NCBI GenBank assembly: GCA_937967425.1
Contig: CALBST010000375.1
Span: forward strand, 1 to 55,400
Direction: 5' to 3'
Source of the DNA: an uncultured Caulobacteraceae bacterium
GTDB taxonomy: Bacteria; Pseudomonadota; Alphaproteobacteria; Caulobacterales; TH1-2
Length of the DNA: 55,400 nt
In this document: piece after piece, positions 23,794 through 34,043 of the stretch
Numbering within the stretch: position 1 is the stretch's first letter
How the letters are laid out: each line of letters begins with the position of its first letter
The notes under the pieces: model-generated
Told to the model about the DNA's origin: nothing
The model's input: the letters and a program-made list of their open reading frames with translations, nothing else
The model's database searches: none
Made by a program: the position numbers and the translations under genes

Positions 23794-24159
23794 GTGCAGC
23801 AAGCGCATGAGCTCCTTAGCGAACATCTCCCGCTTTGCCGGAACATAGTCGCCGCAGCGATTGAAAGGGTGGGCGCCAAGGAAGTTGCGTCAGTGCAGGA
23901 GTCGCGTCGCGCCACCGACATAGCGATCAAGTTCGCCGACACTCGCCTGATTGTGCTCCGCTGCGTTCAAAAGGTGAACGCCGACGATTGCTCCGCTCTC
24001 GAAACGATGGTCTCGGAGGGTGACTTTGCATGGGCTGCGGTGATCTGCTCCGATCAGCCGGCGGTAGATTGGCCGGGACCCATTGAGGCCTTCCACCTCT
24101 CGGAATTGGCTCGATTGGTTGAAAGGCTGCAAGCGCTTCAGAAAGCGGCAGCCTCATGA
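23794..24159 (+). CDS. Hypothetical protein paired with XRE regulator
   Basis: The 121-residue protein has a mixed alpha/beta pattern with 'KEVASVQESRRATDIAIKFA' followed by 'DTRLIVLRCVQKVNADDCSA' and 'FAWAAVICSDQPAVDWPGPI'. The spaced acidic and Lys residues could hint at a small nuclease or sensor fold, but no motif is convincing and I do not assign a family. The start is GTG 23794. Its stop overlaps the next gene, the ECF sigma factor (start 24156), so it could also be co-transcribed with that pair. Confidence 0.6.
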   Translation: MQQAHELLSEHLPLCRNIVAAAIERVGAKEVASVQESRRATDIAIKFADTRLIVLRCVQKVNADDCSALETMVSEGDFAWAAVICSDQPAVDWPGPIEAFHLSELARLVERLQALQKAAAS

Positions 24160-24662
24160 GCCATCAAGACCTTGTCCGGCTCTTCCAGGAGATGGCCCCC
24201 GGCCTGCGGCGCTATCTGTCGCGCTTCGGGCCTTCGATTTCCGCCGATGACGTCGCGCAAGATGCTTTCGCTCGTTTGGCTGCGGCAAAGCCTGGAACCA
24301 TTGAGGCGCCGCGCGCCTGGCTCTTCCGGACAGCGCACAATATCGCCCTCAATGAACTGAAGCGGCAGAAGATCGCCGCCACCGATGCCGTTGGCGATAT
24401 CGCTGCTTTGGAGCGGCCTTGCGATGGTCCCTCTCCTGAAGATGTTGTGGTTCGCGCAGAGGAAGCCGAACGGCTCCGGGCGATCCTGGAATTGTTGCCT
24501 GAGCGCCAGCGCGTCGCCCTCATTCTGTTCAAGATCGAGGGATTGTCGCATAAAGAGATTGGCGCTCGGCTCGGCGTCTCGCACCGCACGGTCGAACGCT
24601 ACATCGCCGACGCCATTGCCCATTGCCATGACTACCTGAGCGCCTTCCGCGCTGAGGACTGA
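24156..24662 (+). CDS. ECF sigma factor (FecI-like)
   Basis: The 168-residue protein has sigma region 2 ('FQEMAPGLRRYLSRFGPS', then 'DDVAQDAFARLAAA', 'PRAWLFRTAHNIALNELKRQ') and region 4 ('LPERQRVALILFKIEGLSHK', then 'EIGARLGVSHRTVERYIADA'). This is the usual length for a FecI-type ECF sigma factor. Such sigma factors direct RNA polymerase to promoters of a TonB receptor or related surface genes, under control of a FecR-type anti-sigma. That partner follows 21 bases downstream, but no cognate receptor gene is next to it. Confidence 0.9.
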   Translation: MSHQDLVRLFQEMAPGLRRYLSRFGPSISADDVAQDAFARLAAAKPGTIEAPRAWLFRTAHNIALNELKRQKIAATDAVGDIAALERPCDGPSPEDVVVRAEEAERLRAILELLPERQRVALILFKIEGLSHKEIGARLGVSHRTVERYIADAIAHCHDYLSAFRAED

Positions 24663-24683
24663 GCAAGAACGGATCGGGGGCGG

Positions 24684-25640
24684 ATGAGTGAGCGTCGACT
24701 GACCGGCGCCGAGCTGGAAGCGAGCCGCTGGATTGCGCGGCTCGAAGCCTCGGACGTGACGCTCGAAGATCACCAGCGTTTTCGCGCTTGGCTAGACGCA
24801 TCGCCGGAAAACCGATCCGCTTATGACGCCGTCAGCCGCAGCTGGGATCAACTCGATGGCTTAAAGCTTCTGGGGCTGGAAGTCGCCCCAGCACTTGCCA
24901 CAGATCGCGCCAGATCTCCTTCCCGCCGCCGTCTGTTGCTTGCCGGCGGCGCGGGCGCGGGTCTCGTCGCGGCTGGCGCTGTCGGCATCTCTATCGCAAC
25001 GCCCGCCACTACATTCGCTGCGACGTACCATACCCCTGTTGGCGGGCGCGAACGAGCGACGCTGCAGGATGGCTCCGAGATCGAACTCAATGCGCTGACC
25101 TCTGTTGCAGCCGCTTATACGGAGCGGGCTCGCAACGTGACACTCCAGCATGGCGAGGCGCTCTTTACCGTCGTCACCGATGAACGCCCCTTCCGGATCA
25201 ACACCCAATTCGGACCGATCAAGGCCGCCTCGCCGGGAGCATATTTAGTGAAGGCGCTGGACGGTGTCGTGCGCGTCAGCGTGATCAGCGGCAGCATCGA
25301 AGCGCGCTCAGTGAGCGCCCCGCTCATCGCCGGAAACGAAGCAAGACTTCACAATGGCGGCGCTCGTCTAGAAACGCTGCCGCCTGAGAACGCGGCGCGA
25401 CGCTTGGCTTGGCGCGATCACATGCTGGCGTTCGACGGCGAAACCCTTGCTGAGGCCGCAGCCGACGTGGAAGCCCAAACCGGGGTCCGCTTTCGCTTCG
25501 CCAGCACGGCGATCGCCGACTTACGCGTTGGCGGATACATCGATGGACGCGACGCGGACGCCTTCCTGACGCTGGTGGAAGCCAACCTTGGCCTTAGCGC
25601 ACAACGCTCCGAGGACGGCTCGGTGCTGCTCAATAACTGA
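24684..25640 (+). CDS. FecR family anti-sigma regulator
   Basis: The 318-residue protein begins with the cytoplasmic anti-sigma helix region 'EASRWIARLEASDVTLEDHQ', 'RFRAWLDASPENRSAYDAVS'. One membrane segment follows a twin-Arg ('RRRLLLAGGAGAGLVAAGAV'), and then the periplasmic FecR domain ('ATLQDGSEIELNALTSVAAA', 'ARNVTLQHGEALFTVVTDER'). A short STN-like C-terminal domain ('EAAADVEAQTGVRFRFASTA') receives the receptor signal. It passes an outer-membrane signal to the ECF sigma factor encoded just upstream. The TonB receptor it would sense lies outside the window or is the unlinked one at 17511. Confidence 0.9.
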   Translation: MSERRLTGAELEASRWIARLEASDVTLEDHQRFRAWLDASPENRSAYDAVSRSWDQLDGLKLLGLEVAPALATDRARSPSRRRLLLAGGAGAGLVAAGAVGISIATPATTFAATYHTPVGGRERATLQDGSEIELNALTSVAAAYTERARNVTLQHGEALFTVVTDERPFRINTQFGPIKAASPGAYLVKALDGVVRVSVISGSIEARSVSAPLIAGNEARLHNGGARLETLPPENAARRLAWRDHMLAFDGETLAEAAADVEAQTGVRFRFASTAIADLRVGGYIDGRDADAFLTLVEANLGLSAQRSEDGSVLLNN

Positions 25641-25652
25641 GCGTTTGCGGCC

Positions 25653-25675
25653 TTGACGCGCGAATAACGCGCCAA
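25653..25675. terminator. Hairpin after fecR-like gene
   Basis: TTGACGCG (25653-25660) pairs with CGCGCCAA (25668-25675) at seven of eight positions around a 7-base loop. It lies 12 bases beyond the fecR stop. There is no T-tract, so intrinsic termination is doubtful. Confidence 0.3.
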
Positions 25676-25756
25676 CCTTCCCCACGCGCCACAAAGGCTT
25701 ATGGGACTACCTAATTTCCTCTAATTCTAATCTTTGCCGACTCGCTGCGGCTCCTT

Positions 25757-26551
25757 TTGTTCTCAACCCTTAAGCGAACTCACGTGCCTCCCCCTCGCCC
25801 CAAAAATCAGGACTTGCCCGGCGGGGGACCGAAGCGGCCAGAAGACCTGTTGCAATTGCGGATGTTTCGCAGTGTCGCGCCAGAACATCTTGAAGCGGCG
25901 TTTGCGGCCATCGTGCAACGCCGCGTCCGATCGCGCGCGATCCTGAGGCTCGATCGAGACTTCAAGGACATGGTGGGATTCGCCTGGAGCGGCGCCTACC
26001 GGCTTTGCGCCGCAACCCCAGGCGGAGAGACGATCACGCTTTATCCGGTCCGGCCGCCGCACGGCTTCGGTTACGCCATGGCCGTAGAGGGCTTGGGCTT
26101 CGGCGACGTCCATCGTTTGGCCGCCGATCGCGGCGGCCTGTTGCTGGGCCTGCCGAGGCCTGTTTTTCATGATCTGGCGCGAAACTCGCTGCCGTTCGCC
26201 GCCAATCTCAATCGCGCTTTTGCGCATCTGACGCTGCTTTATGGCGCGCGTATCTATGAATTCGCCGCCTCCTCCGTGCGCGTGCGACTGCTATCGGAGC
26301 TGCTGCGCCGCGGCGAACAAGCCGCGGCCACAACCGATCGGCGCACGCTTTCGCCGTCGCCGACGCATGCCGCGCTCGCCGATCTCGTCGGCGCCACGCG
26401 CGAAGCTGTCAGCCGGCATCTGCGCGCGCTTGCTGATGATGGCGTGATCGAACTCCGCCGCCGCCTCATCACCATCGTCAGCATGCGTGCGCTGCGCGAT
26501 CTCGACGCCCGCGCCTTGGGCCGCCGCTTTACCCCGCCTGCCGGTGACTGA
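25757..26551 (+). CDS. Crp/Fnr family transcriptional regulator
   Basis: The 264-residue frame has an N-terminal cyclic-nucleotide-like sensor domain ('EDLLQLRMFRSVAPEHLEAA', 'FGYAMAVEGLGFGDVHRLAA') and a C-terminal winged helix with 'SPTHAALADLVGATREAVSR' and 'HLRALADDGVIELRRRLITI'. No Cys cluster for an Fe-S sensor is seen, so it is not an oxygen-sensing Fnr. The start is uncertain: TTG 25757 or GTG 25784; the first 25 residues are Pro-rich and probably not structured. A dyad of Crp type at 26590-26606 lies just downstream. Confidence 0.82.
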   Translation: MFSTLKRTHVPPPRPKNQDLPGGGPKRPEDLLQLRMFRSVAPEHLEAAFAAIVQRRVRSRAILRLDRDFKDMVGFAWSGAYRLCAATPGGETITLYPVRPPHGFGYAMAVEGLGFGDVHRLAADRGGLLLGLPRPVFHDLARNSLPFAANLNRAFAHLTLLYGARIYEFAASSVRVRLLSELLRRGEQAAATTDRRTLSPSPTHAALADLVGATREAVSRHLRALADDGVIELRRRLITIVSMRALRDLDARALGRRFTPPAGD

Positions 26552-26589
26552 AGCGAGTTCGGCGGACGGGGCTCGCGTCGCTGTTGCGT

Positions 26590-26606
26590 TGATGTGCGCT
26601 ACATCA
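26590..26606. promoter_or_regulatory. Dyad TGATGT-GCGCT-ACATCA
   Basis: Perfect 6-bp arms with a 5-bp centre lie 39 bp after the Crp/Fnr gene stop. The layout resembles Crp/Fnr-family sites, although the arms differ from the classic TGTGA or TTGAT consensus. It may serve the neighbouring regulator. Confidence 0.45.
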
Positions 26607-26700
26607 CAACCGTGCAGCCGCATTGGCCACAGCCCTGTGGCCGCCGGGGCGCGACTGACCACAAACCACCCAAAAACTTCGCGCCTCGACAATGTTAGTG

Positions 26701-26738
26701 CGCAATAATCTTGGCGCCGCAACGCAATAATATTAGCG
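26701..26738 (+). repeat. Direct repeats CGCAATAATNTTNGCG, 22-bp period
   Basis: CGCAATAATCTTGGCG (26701-26716) and CGCAATAATATTAGCG (26723-26738) match at 14 of 16 positions and are spaced 22 bp apart, two helical turns. Each is itself roughly palindromic (CGC...GCG). They lie 120-157 bp upstream of the GlmS-like gene. Confidence 0.5.
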
Positions 26739-26857
26739 TCAGCCCCGGGTTAGGGGACGAATGACGTGGCGCGCCACTTGAGCACCACTCTCTATGATGT
26801 TTGCGCGACGGCGCAGCGCCGGCGCGCGCGGCGTCCCCGCTTCACGGCGCCCCGCCC

Positions 26858-27583
26858 ATGAACACGTTCGCCGCCGCCGTCTCAGCAAATGGCGCCGCCG
26901 CCGCGCGCGCATGCGCGCTTTTGTCGGCGGCGCCCCTGCATGATCGGGCGCGGCTGCTCTGCGTCGCCGAGGGCGCGCTCAATGATTGGCGCGGCCACTC
27001 GATTGGCGCGCTCTGCCAACAATTGGCGCTGACACCGCTCGCCGCCGCCACGGCGCTGGCGGAGACTTCGGCGCCCGACCGCGGCGCCCGCCCGCCGCGG
27101 TCGCCCCACCGCGTCGCCATTGTGCTGACCGGCCGGGTCAGCAATCTGCGCCCGCTTCAAAAGCACATGTCCGCAAGCGGCTGGGTGAACGCCGATGATG
27201 ATGGCGCGGCTGTGGTGTCGCGGCTGATTGAATTTCATCTGCGCAAGGGAAGACCCCCGCTTGAGGCGGCGCGCACTGCCTTGCAGCGGTTGCAAGGCAG
27301 TTTCGCGTTCGCCGCCACCGTCGCCGCCGGCGAGGCTAGTATTTATGTCGCCGCAAAGAACGCCGACGCGTTCGTGGGCTTCACCGCCGACGCCATCTAC
27401 GCGATCAGCGATCGCCGCCTGCGTCCCGCCGACAGTGAAATCACGCCGCTGCAAAGCGGCGACGTCGCGACCTTGCGAGGCGACCATATCGTCATCACCG
27501 ACGCCGGCGGCATGGGCATTGAGAAACACGCGTGGCGGACCAAGCCGCCAACCCCGCCACACATGACGTTAGTGGCGCCATAG
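26858..27583 (+). CDS. Degenerate GlmS-type glutaminase-domain protein
   Basis: The 241-residue protein resembles the C-terminal part of the GlmS glutamine amidotransferase domain from about residue 82. The parts are 'SPHRVAIVLTGRVSNLRPLQ' (GlmS: HPHxxVAVVHNGIIENF), 'ADDDGAAVVSRLIEFHLRKG', 'RTALQRLQGSFAFAATVAAG' and 'IYAISDRRLRPADSEITPLQ' with 'SGDVATL'. The N-terminal nucleophile Cys (Met-Cys-Gly) is missing, as are the Asn and Gly of the 'HNG' motif and the sugar isomerase domain. The first 80 residues are Ala-rich and unlike GlmS. It cannot be a functional glutaminase; a regulatory or structural role is possible. Confidence 0.65.
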   Translation: MNTFAAAVSANGAAAARACALLSAAPLHDRARLLCVAEGALNDWRGHSIGALCQQLALTPLAAATALAETSAPDRGARPPRSPHRVAIVLTGRVSNLRPLQKHMSASGWVNADDDGAAVVSRLIEFHLRKGRPPLEAARTALQRLQGSFAFAATVAAGEASIYVAAKNADAFVGFTADAIYAISDRRLRPADSEITPLQSGDVATLRGDHIVITDAGGMGIEKHAWRTKPPTPPHMTLVAP

Positions 27584-27920
27584 GGCTTTAAGTTCGCGCC
27601 ACCGGCGCGGCCGCCTCACCTGAATATAAGGCGTGTGAACCTCGTTTCACCCGCCGTGCGGTAGCATGGAAAAGACCAATATCTTTCCCTCACGGAGCTG
27701 GCGAGGCCAGACCGAAGCGCGCGCGATCACGCGCTCTTCCGCGCATGCGGACGGAACACCGGCTTCCACTTTTCCTGCATGCGCGACAATCGGCTTTATC
27801 GCGCATCGAAACCTGGTTGCGCCTCTCATCGGAAAACCGGCCGTCACCAAGGCGTAACCGTGCGGGCTCGCCGCACTCGCGCACACACCAATCCATCGAA
27901 CACCAGCATAGCTCATCACC
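27584..27920. other. Intergenic region before wbpA with a palindromic dispersed element
   Basis: No gene is seen. The stretch 27754-27808 matches the complement of 48249-48320, described as a repeat. The promoter for the polysaccharide cluster should lie here, but I see no clear -35/-10 pair. Confidence 0.45.
27754..27808 (-). repeat. Palindromic dispersed element, copy 1
   Basis: The complement reads CGCGATAAAGCC, then GCGCATGC, GAAAAGTGGAAGCCGGTGTTC. The same order occurs at 48249-48320. The core GAAAAGTGGAAGCCGG is typical of intergenic palindromic elements of many alphaproteobacteria. Confidence 0.6.
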
Positions 27921-29414
27921 ATGCCTGATAACAAAATCCGCCGCGCACCATCACAGAAGCCAGCGCCACACCCCGCGAAGAGCCGCCGCACCGCGCCAGC
28001 GCCAACGCCACGGCTGCCAAACAAGACGCGACGCGCGCCGCAAGCGGCGAAGCCTCCCGCGGCGAAAGCTCCAGCTGCGCGCGACTCGAGCCCTCAGAGC
28101 TTGCTCGAGCGTATCGCCGCCAAAGACATCGTCGTTGGCATTATCGGCATGGGCTATGTCGGTCTGCCGCTTGCAGTCGCCTTCGGCGGCGCCGGCATCA
28201 AGGTCCTGGGCTTCGATCTCGATCCGGCGAAAGCAAAGAAACTCAATGCCGGCCAAAGCTACATCAAACACATTACCAGCGAGCGGGTCGCAAACCTCCG
28301 CAAACAGAAGCTCATCGAAGCCACCGCCGACATGAAGCGGCTTGGCGAACCGGACGCGCTTCTAATTTGCGTGCCGACGCCGCTGACCAAGCATCACGAG
28401 CCGGATTTGAGCTATGTCGTCGCCACGACGGAAGCGATCGCCAAGCACCTCCGCCCCGGACAAATCGTCATTCTGGAATCGACCACCTATCCCGGCACGA
28501 CCAAAGAAGTGATGCAGCCGATCCTTGAGCGCGGCGGGCTGAAAGCCGGCGTTGACTTCTTCCTCGCATATTCGCCCGAGCGCGAAGACCCCGGCAATCT
28601 CGATTTCTCGACCGCCAAGATCCCGAAAGTAATCGGCGCTGACGATGCGCACTCGCGCACTATCGCGGACGCGCTTTACAGCACATTCGTGCCAAAAACC
28701 GTGCCGGTGTCGTCGGCGGCGACGGCGGAAGCCGTCAAACTCACAGAGAACATCTTTCGCGCCGTCAACATCGCGCTCGTGAACGAACTGAAGGTCGTCT
28801 ACGCCGCCATGGGCATCGACATCTGGGAAGTGATCGACGCCGCGAAGACGAAGCCATTCGGCTATATGCCGTTTTATCCAGGACCAGGTCTCGGCGGCCA
28901 CTGCATCCCGATCGATCCGTTTTATCTCACCTGGAAAGCGCGCGAATACGGCCAACACACCCGCTTTATCGAACTCGCCGGACAGATCAATGAAGCGATG
29001 CCCGAGCATGTTGTTCGGGTGTTGGCCGAGGCGCTCGACCGGCAACAGGGTCGCGGCCTCAAAGGCGCTCAGATCCTCATTGTGGGCGTGGCCTATAAGA
29101 AAAATGTTGACGACATCCGCGAGAGCCCCGCGCTCAGATTGATAGAGTTGATCGAAGCGCGCGGGGCGGAGACCTCATTCTATGACCCGCTGGTTACCCA
29201 TATAAACGAGACACGCGAACATCCCAGCCTCAGCGGTCGCTTGAGCATCCAGTGGGACGTTCACGATATCGCGCGCTACGATGCCATTTTGATCACCACC
29301 GACCATGATCAAATCGACTATGCGGAACTAACCGTAGCCGCCAAGCTGGTCATCGACACCCGCAACGCTTGTTCACGTGCAGCCGCCGACATGAGAAGTG
29401 TGGTGAGGGCCTAA
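27921..29414 (+). CDS. wbpA: UDP-N-acetylglucosamine 6-dehydrogenase (WbpA-like)
   Basis: The 497-residue protein is of the UDP-glucose/GDP-mannose dehydrogenase family: NAD-binding 'VGIIGMGYVGLPLAVAFGGA', 'ILESTTYPGTTKEVMQPILE', 'FFLAYSPEREDPGN' and the catalytic Cys in 'GPGLGGHCIPIDPFYLTWKA'. These match the WbpA subgroup that oxidises UDP-GlcNAc to UDP-GlcNAcA. The WbpB- and WbpD-like genes nearby support the UDP-2,3-diamino-uronic acid route. An unusual N-terminal extension of about 60 residues, rich in Pro, Ala, Lys and Arg, precedes the catalytic core; an internal start is possible but no other Met is near. The next gene is a pseudogene. Confidence 0.88.
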   Translation: MPDNKIRRAPSQKPAPHPAKSRRTAPAPTPRLPNKTRRAPQAAKPPAAKAPAARDSSPQSLLERIAAKDIVVGIIGMGYVGLPLAVAFGGAGIKVLGFDLDPAKAKKLNAGQSYIKHITSERVANLRKQKLIEATADMKRLGEPDALLICVPTPLTKHHEPDLSYVVATTEAIAKHLRPGQIVILESTTYPGTTKEVMQPILERGGLKAGVDFFLAYSPEREDPGNLDFSTAKIPKVIGADDAHSRTIADALYSTFVPKTVPVSSAATAEAVKLTENIFRAVNIALVNELKVVYAAMGIDIWEVIDAAKTKPFGYMPFYPGPGLGGHCIPIDPFYLTWKAREYGQHTRFIELAGQINEAMPEHVVRVLAEALDRQQGRGLKGAQILIVGVAYKKNVDDIRESPALRLIELIEARGAETSFYDPLVTHINETREHPSLSGRLSIQWDVHDIARYDAILITTDHDQIDYAELTVAAKLVIDTRNACSRAAADMRSVVRA

Positions 29415-31650
<2,236 letters not shown>

Positions 31651-31724
31651 GCTATCGTTACCCGCCACATAGAGAAGGACAAGCCGCGCAGAGCGGCACA
31701 GCAATAGATCCGTTTTAGTACTTG

Positions 31725-32735
31725 ATGCCTACAACTCCCGCCGCCGCAGCAAATCACTTGCTGTCTGGAGCTCGCGCCTTGGTCGTTGGAGGTGCCGGCT
31801 TTATCGGCTCTCATCTAGCTGAAGCTCTCGCCTCATCAGGTGTCGATACGGTCATCTACGATGACTTCTCATCCGGCTACTTTGCGAACATCCCGACAAA
31901 TATCGCCGATGTTGTCGTGGGCAGGGTCGAGGACACTTCCGCACTCGGCGAGGCCGCGCGAAGCTCTGACTTCATATTCCACTTGGCCGCAGTTAGCTCA
32001 GTGGCACGTTGTCAAAGCGACATCTCCAACTCTTATTCCACCAACGCCGGCGGCGTCGCCAGCGCTATTCAAGCAAGCGCACGGGGGGCCAAAAGACCCG
32101 CTCTTATCTTCGCATCGTCCGCTGCAGTTTACGGGACCCCTGCCTCCGCTTCTATTGATGAAAACGCCGACAAAGCTCCGATCAGCTTTTACGGTCTGGC
32201 GAAACTTAATGGCGAGCGACTCTTACAGATGGCCTCGCGTCATCATCAACTACGCTCAGTCGCACTGCGTTTGTTCAATGTCTATGGACCGCGCCAAGAC
32301 AGGTCCTCTCCCTACTCCGGGGTAATTTCGTTGTTTGCCGATCGGCTGGGCAAAGCTGAGGCTCTTGTAGTCTACGGCGATGGCCAACAAACGAGGGATT
32401 TCATCTATGTGAAGGATGTGGTCGCCCATTTCTTAGCGGCCGCGACAATGGTCCAACGCCCTTCTTTTATAGAGGGTTTCGTCCCGATTAATGTGTGCAC
32501 GGGCGTCGGGACCAGCATTAACACGCTGGCGCGCTCACTCTCGGAGATCTTTGACGTACCTCTGCGAACAATTGGTATGCCTCCGAGGGAGGCAGACATT
32601 CGCTCGTCAGTCGGAAACAACGAGCGCGCCAAGGAGTTATTATCATCGCCCAAGCTCACGGCATTGCGAGACGGTCTTCTTGAATATGTTCGCGCGGAAT
32701 TCCCGAATGCCGGCTCTCTGCGAGCACCAATTTGA
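31725..32735 (+). CDS. NAD-dependent nucleotide-sugar epimerase
   Basis: The 336-residue protein is an extended SDR: 'ARALVVGGAGFIGSHLAEAL', 'FIFHLAAVSSVARCQSD', 'IFASSAAVYGTPASASI' and the catalytic 'SFYGLAKLNGERLL'. The 'RLFNVYGPRQDRSSPYSGVI' and 'GDGQQTRDFIYVKDVV' blocks resemble WbpP/GalE-type UDP-sugar 4-epimerases. It may act on UDP-GlcNAc or UDP-GlcNAcA; the substrate is not decided by sequence. The start is ATG 31725; a TTG lies one codon upstream. The flippase start overlaps its stop. Confidence 0.85.
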   Translation: MPTTPAAAANHLLSGARALVVGGAGFIGSHLAEALASSGVDTVIYDDFSSGYFANIPTNIADVVVGRVEDTSALGEAARSSDFIFHLAAVSSVARCQSDISNSYSTNAGGVASAIQASARGAKRPALIFASSAAVYGTPASASIDENADKAPISFYGLAKLNGERLLQMASRHHQLRSVALRLFNVYGPRQDRSSPYSGVISLFADRLGKAEALVVYGDGQQTRDFIYVKDVVAHFLAAATMVQRPSFIEGFVPINVCTGVGTSINTLARSLSEIFDVPLRTIGMPPREADIRSSVGNNERAKELLSSPKLTALRDGLLEYVRAEFPNAGSLRAPI

Positions 32736-34039
32736 AGTGGCGTCTCACTGATATTTTCAAAATTGCTTGGGGCTCGAGCCTCGCCCAGGCAATCGGTTTC
32801 GCATCGCTACCACTCTTATCATACTTTTACACCCCATCCGATTTCGGTCTGTTCGGCTTTGTCTTCTTCGGCAGTCAGTTACTTGGTGCAGCCATGGCTG
32901 GCCGGTACGAGCAAGCAATCATGCTTGCTCGTCGGCCAGAGGGCGCGATCGCCCTCTGCATTATCTGTCTCCTAATTGCGACCGCTTTCACGGTCGCAGC
33001 TGTTCCGGTCGCCCTATTCATCGACGTTTATCTGTCGCGCGGCGGCGGAACACCTACCGCGTACCCTGTAACTGCGGCTGTCGTGATCGGCTTCTTCATC
33101 TCATTGAGCACAACGCTCACGACAGCGGCAATCCGAAACGGCCGCTTCAACTTGGTGTCAATTAATCGAGCCATCAAGGCGATCCTGGCCCCTGCCGTAC
33201 AAGTCGCAATCGGCCTAGCAGGCATCGGGAGTGCGGGCGGATTGATTGTGGGTGAAATGGTGGCCGCGCTCGCGGCTGCCGCCTACGCACTAAATACAAC
33301 TGGGAACGAACTGTTCCGAACGCTTCGAGCATGGCCACCCAAGAGATTGCACTCACGTTGGCTAGGCAGATATCTAGCCTCATATGCGCGTCGTCACGTT
33401 GACTTTCTCACCGTCAACCTGCCTCACACGATCCTAAATTCCGCGGCCAATCTTATTGTTGTAGCGTTGATAACTAGCATCTTCGCCAGTGCAGCTGCTG
33501 GCGCCTATTTCATGATGTATCGGATAGCCATGCTTCCGGCGTCGCTGATGGGCACTGCATTATCCCAACTGTACTTCCGTAGCGCTTCGATACAACGTCG
33601 TGAACAAGGTTGTTTCGACGATGCTCTGAAACAGACACTTGCAATGGCTGCAGGCATCGGCTGCTCAGTAGCCATTGTTTTGTTTGTTTCTGGACCGCTT
33701 ATGTTTTCTCTGGTGCTAGGAGATCATTGGCGTTTGTCTGGGACACTAGCTCAGGCATTCGCGCCCTACGTTGCACCACACTTGATACTGGCGTCGTTGG
33801 CCCCAACAGCTGCAATTGCAGGGAAAATGCGCTGGGCCTTAGCATTGAATATCGCCCAAAGCGGTTTGTTCATCGCGACACTTCTGTACTTCTCAGCGTC
33901 GGTGGCATCGATCGAGACCGCCCTCTACTGGGCAAGCATCGCAACGGCACCGTTCATGCTGTCCATCGCCGCATGGTATTGGCATCTTTCGAAACAACGA
34001 TCACCACAATCATTGTTCAGCCGCACGAGCCACCCCTAA
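32732..34039 (+). CDS. Wzx-like polysaccharide flippase (MATE/MOP superfamily)
   Basis: The 435-residue protein has about 12 membrane segments. The opening 'GSSLAQAIGFASLPLLSYFY', 'TPSDFGLFGFVFFGSQLLGA', with 'RYEQAIMLARRPEGA', is typical of O-antigen or exopolysaccharide flippases. It would move undecaprenyl-linked repeat units across the inner membrane. The TTG start overlaps the epimerase stop (TTGA at 32732-32735). Glycosyltransferase and polymerase genes follow directly, as expected for a Wzx/Wzy-type cluster. Confidence 0.85.
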   Translation: MKWRLTDIFKIAWGSSLAQAIGFASLPLLSYFYTPSDFGLFGFVFFGSQLLGAAMAGRYEQAIMLARRPEGAIALCIICLLIATAFTVAAVPVALFIDVYLSRGGGTPTAYPVTAAVVIGFFISLSTTLTTAAIRNGRFNLVSINRAIKAILAPAVQVAIGLAGIGSAGGLIVGEMVAALAAAAYALNTTGNELFRTLRAWPPKRLHSRWLGRYLASYARRHVDFLTVNLPHTILNSAANLIVVALITSIFASAAAGAYFMMYRIAMLPASLMGTALSQLYFRSASIQRREQGCFDDALKQTLAMAAGIGCSVAIVLFVSGPLMFSLVLGDHWRLSGTLAQAFAPYVAPHLILASLAPTAAIAGKMRWALALNIAQSGLFIATLLYFSASVASIETALYWASIATAPFMLSIAAWYWHLSKQRSPQSLFSRTSHP

Positions 34040-34043
34040 GTTC

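Larger units (their letters stand above)
26552..26857. other. Regulatory region between Crp/Fnr gene and GlmS-like gene
   Basis: No gene is seen. The region holds a dyad (26590-26606) and a pair of 16-bp direct repeats (26701-26738), both described separately. Confidence 0.5.

Noticed and set aside
27690..28024. Leftward frames across the wbpA upstream region
   Set aside because: They overlap a dispersed palindromic element and the wbpA start and have no recognisable features.
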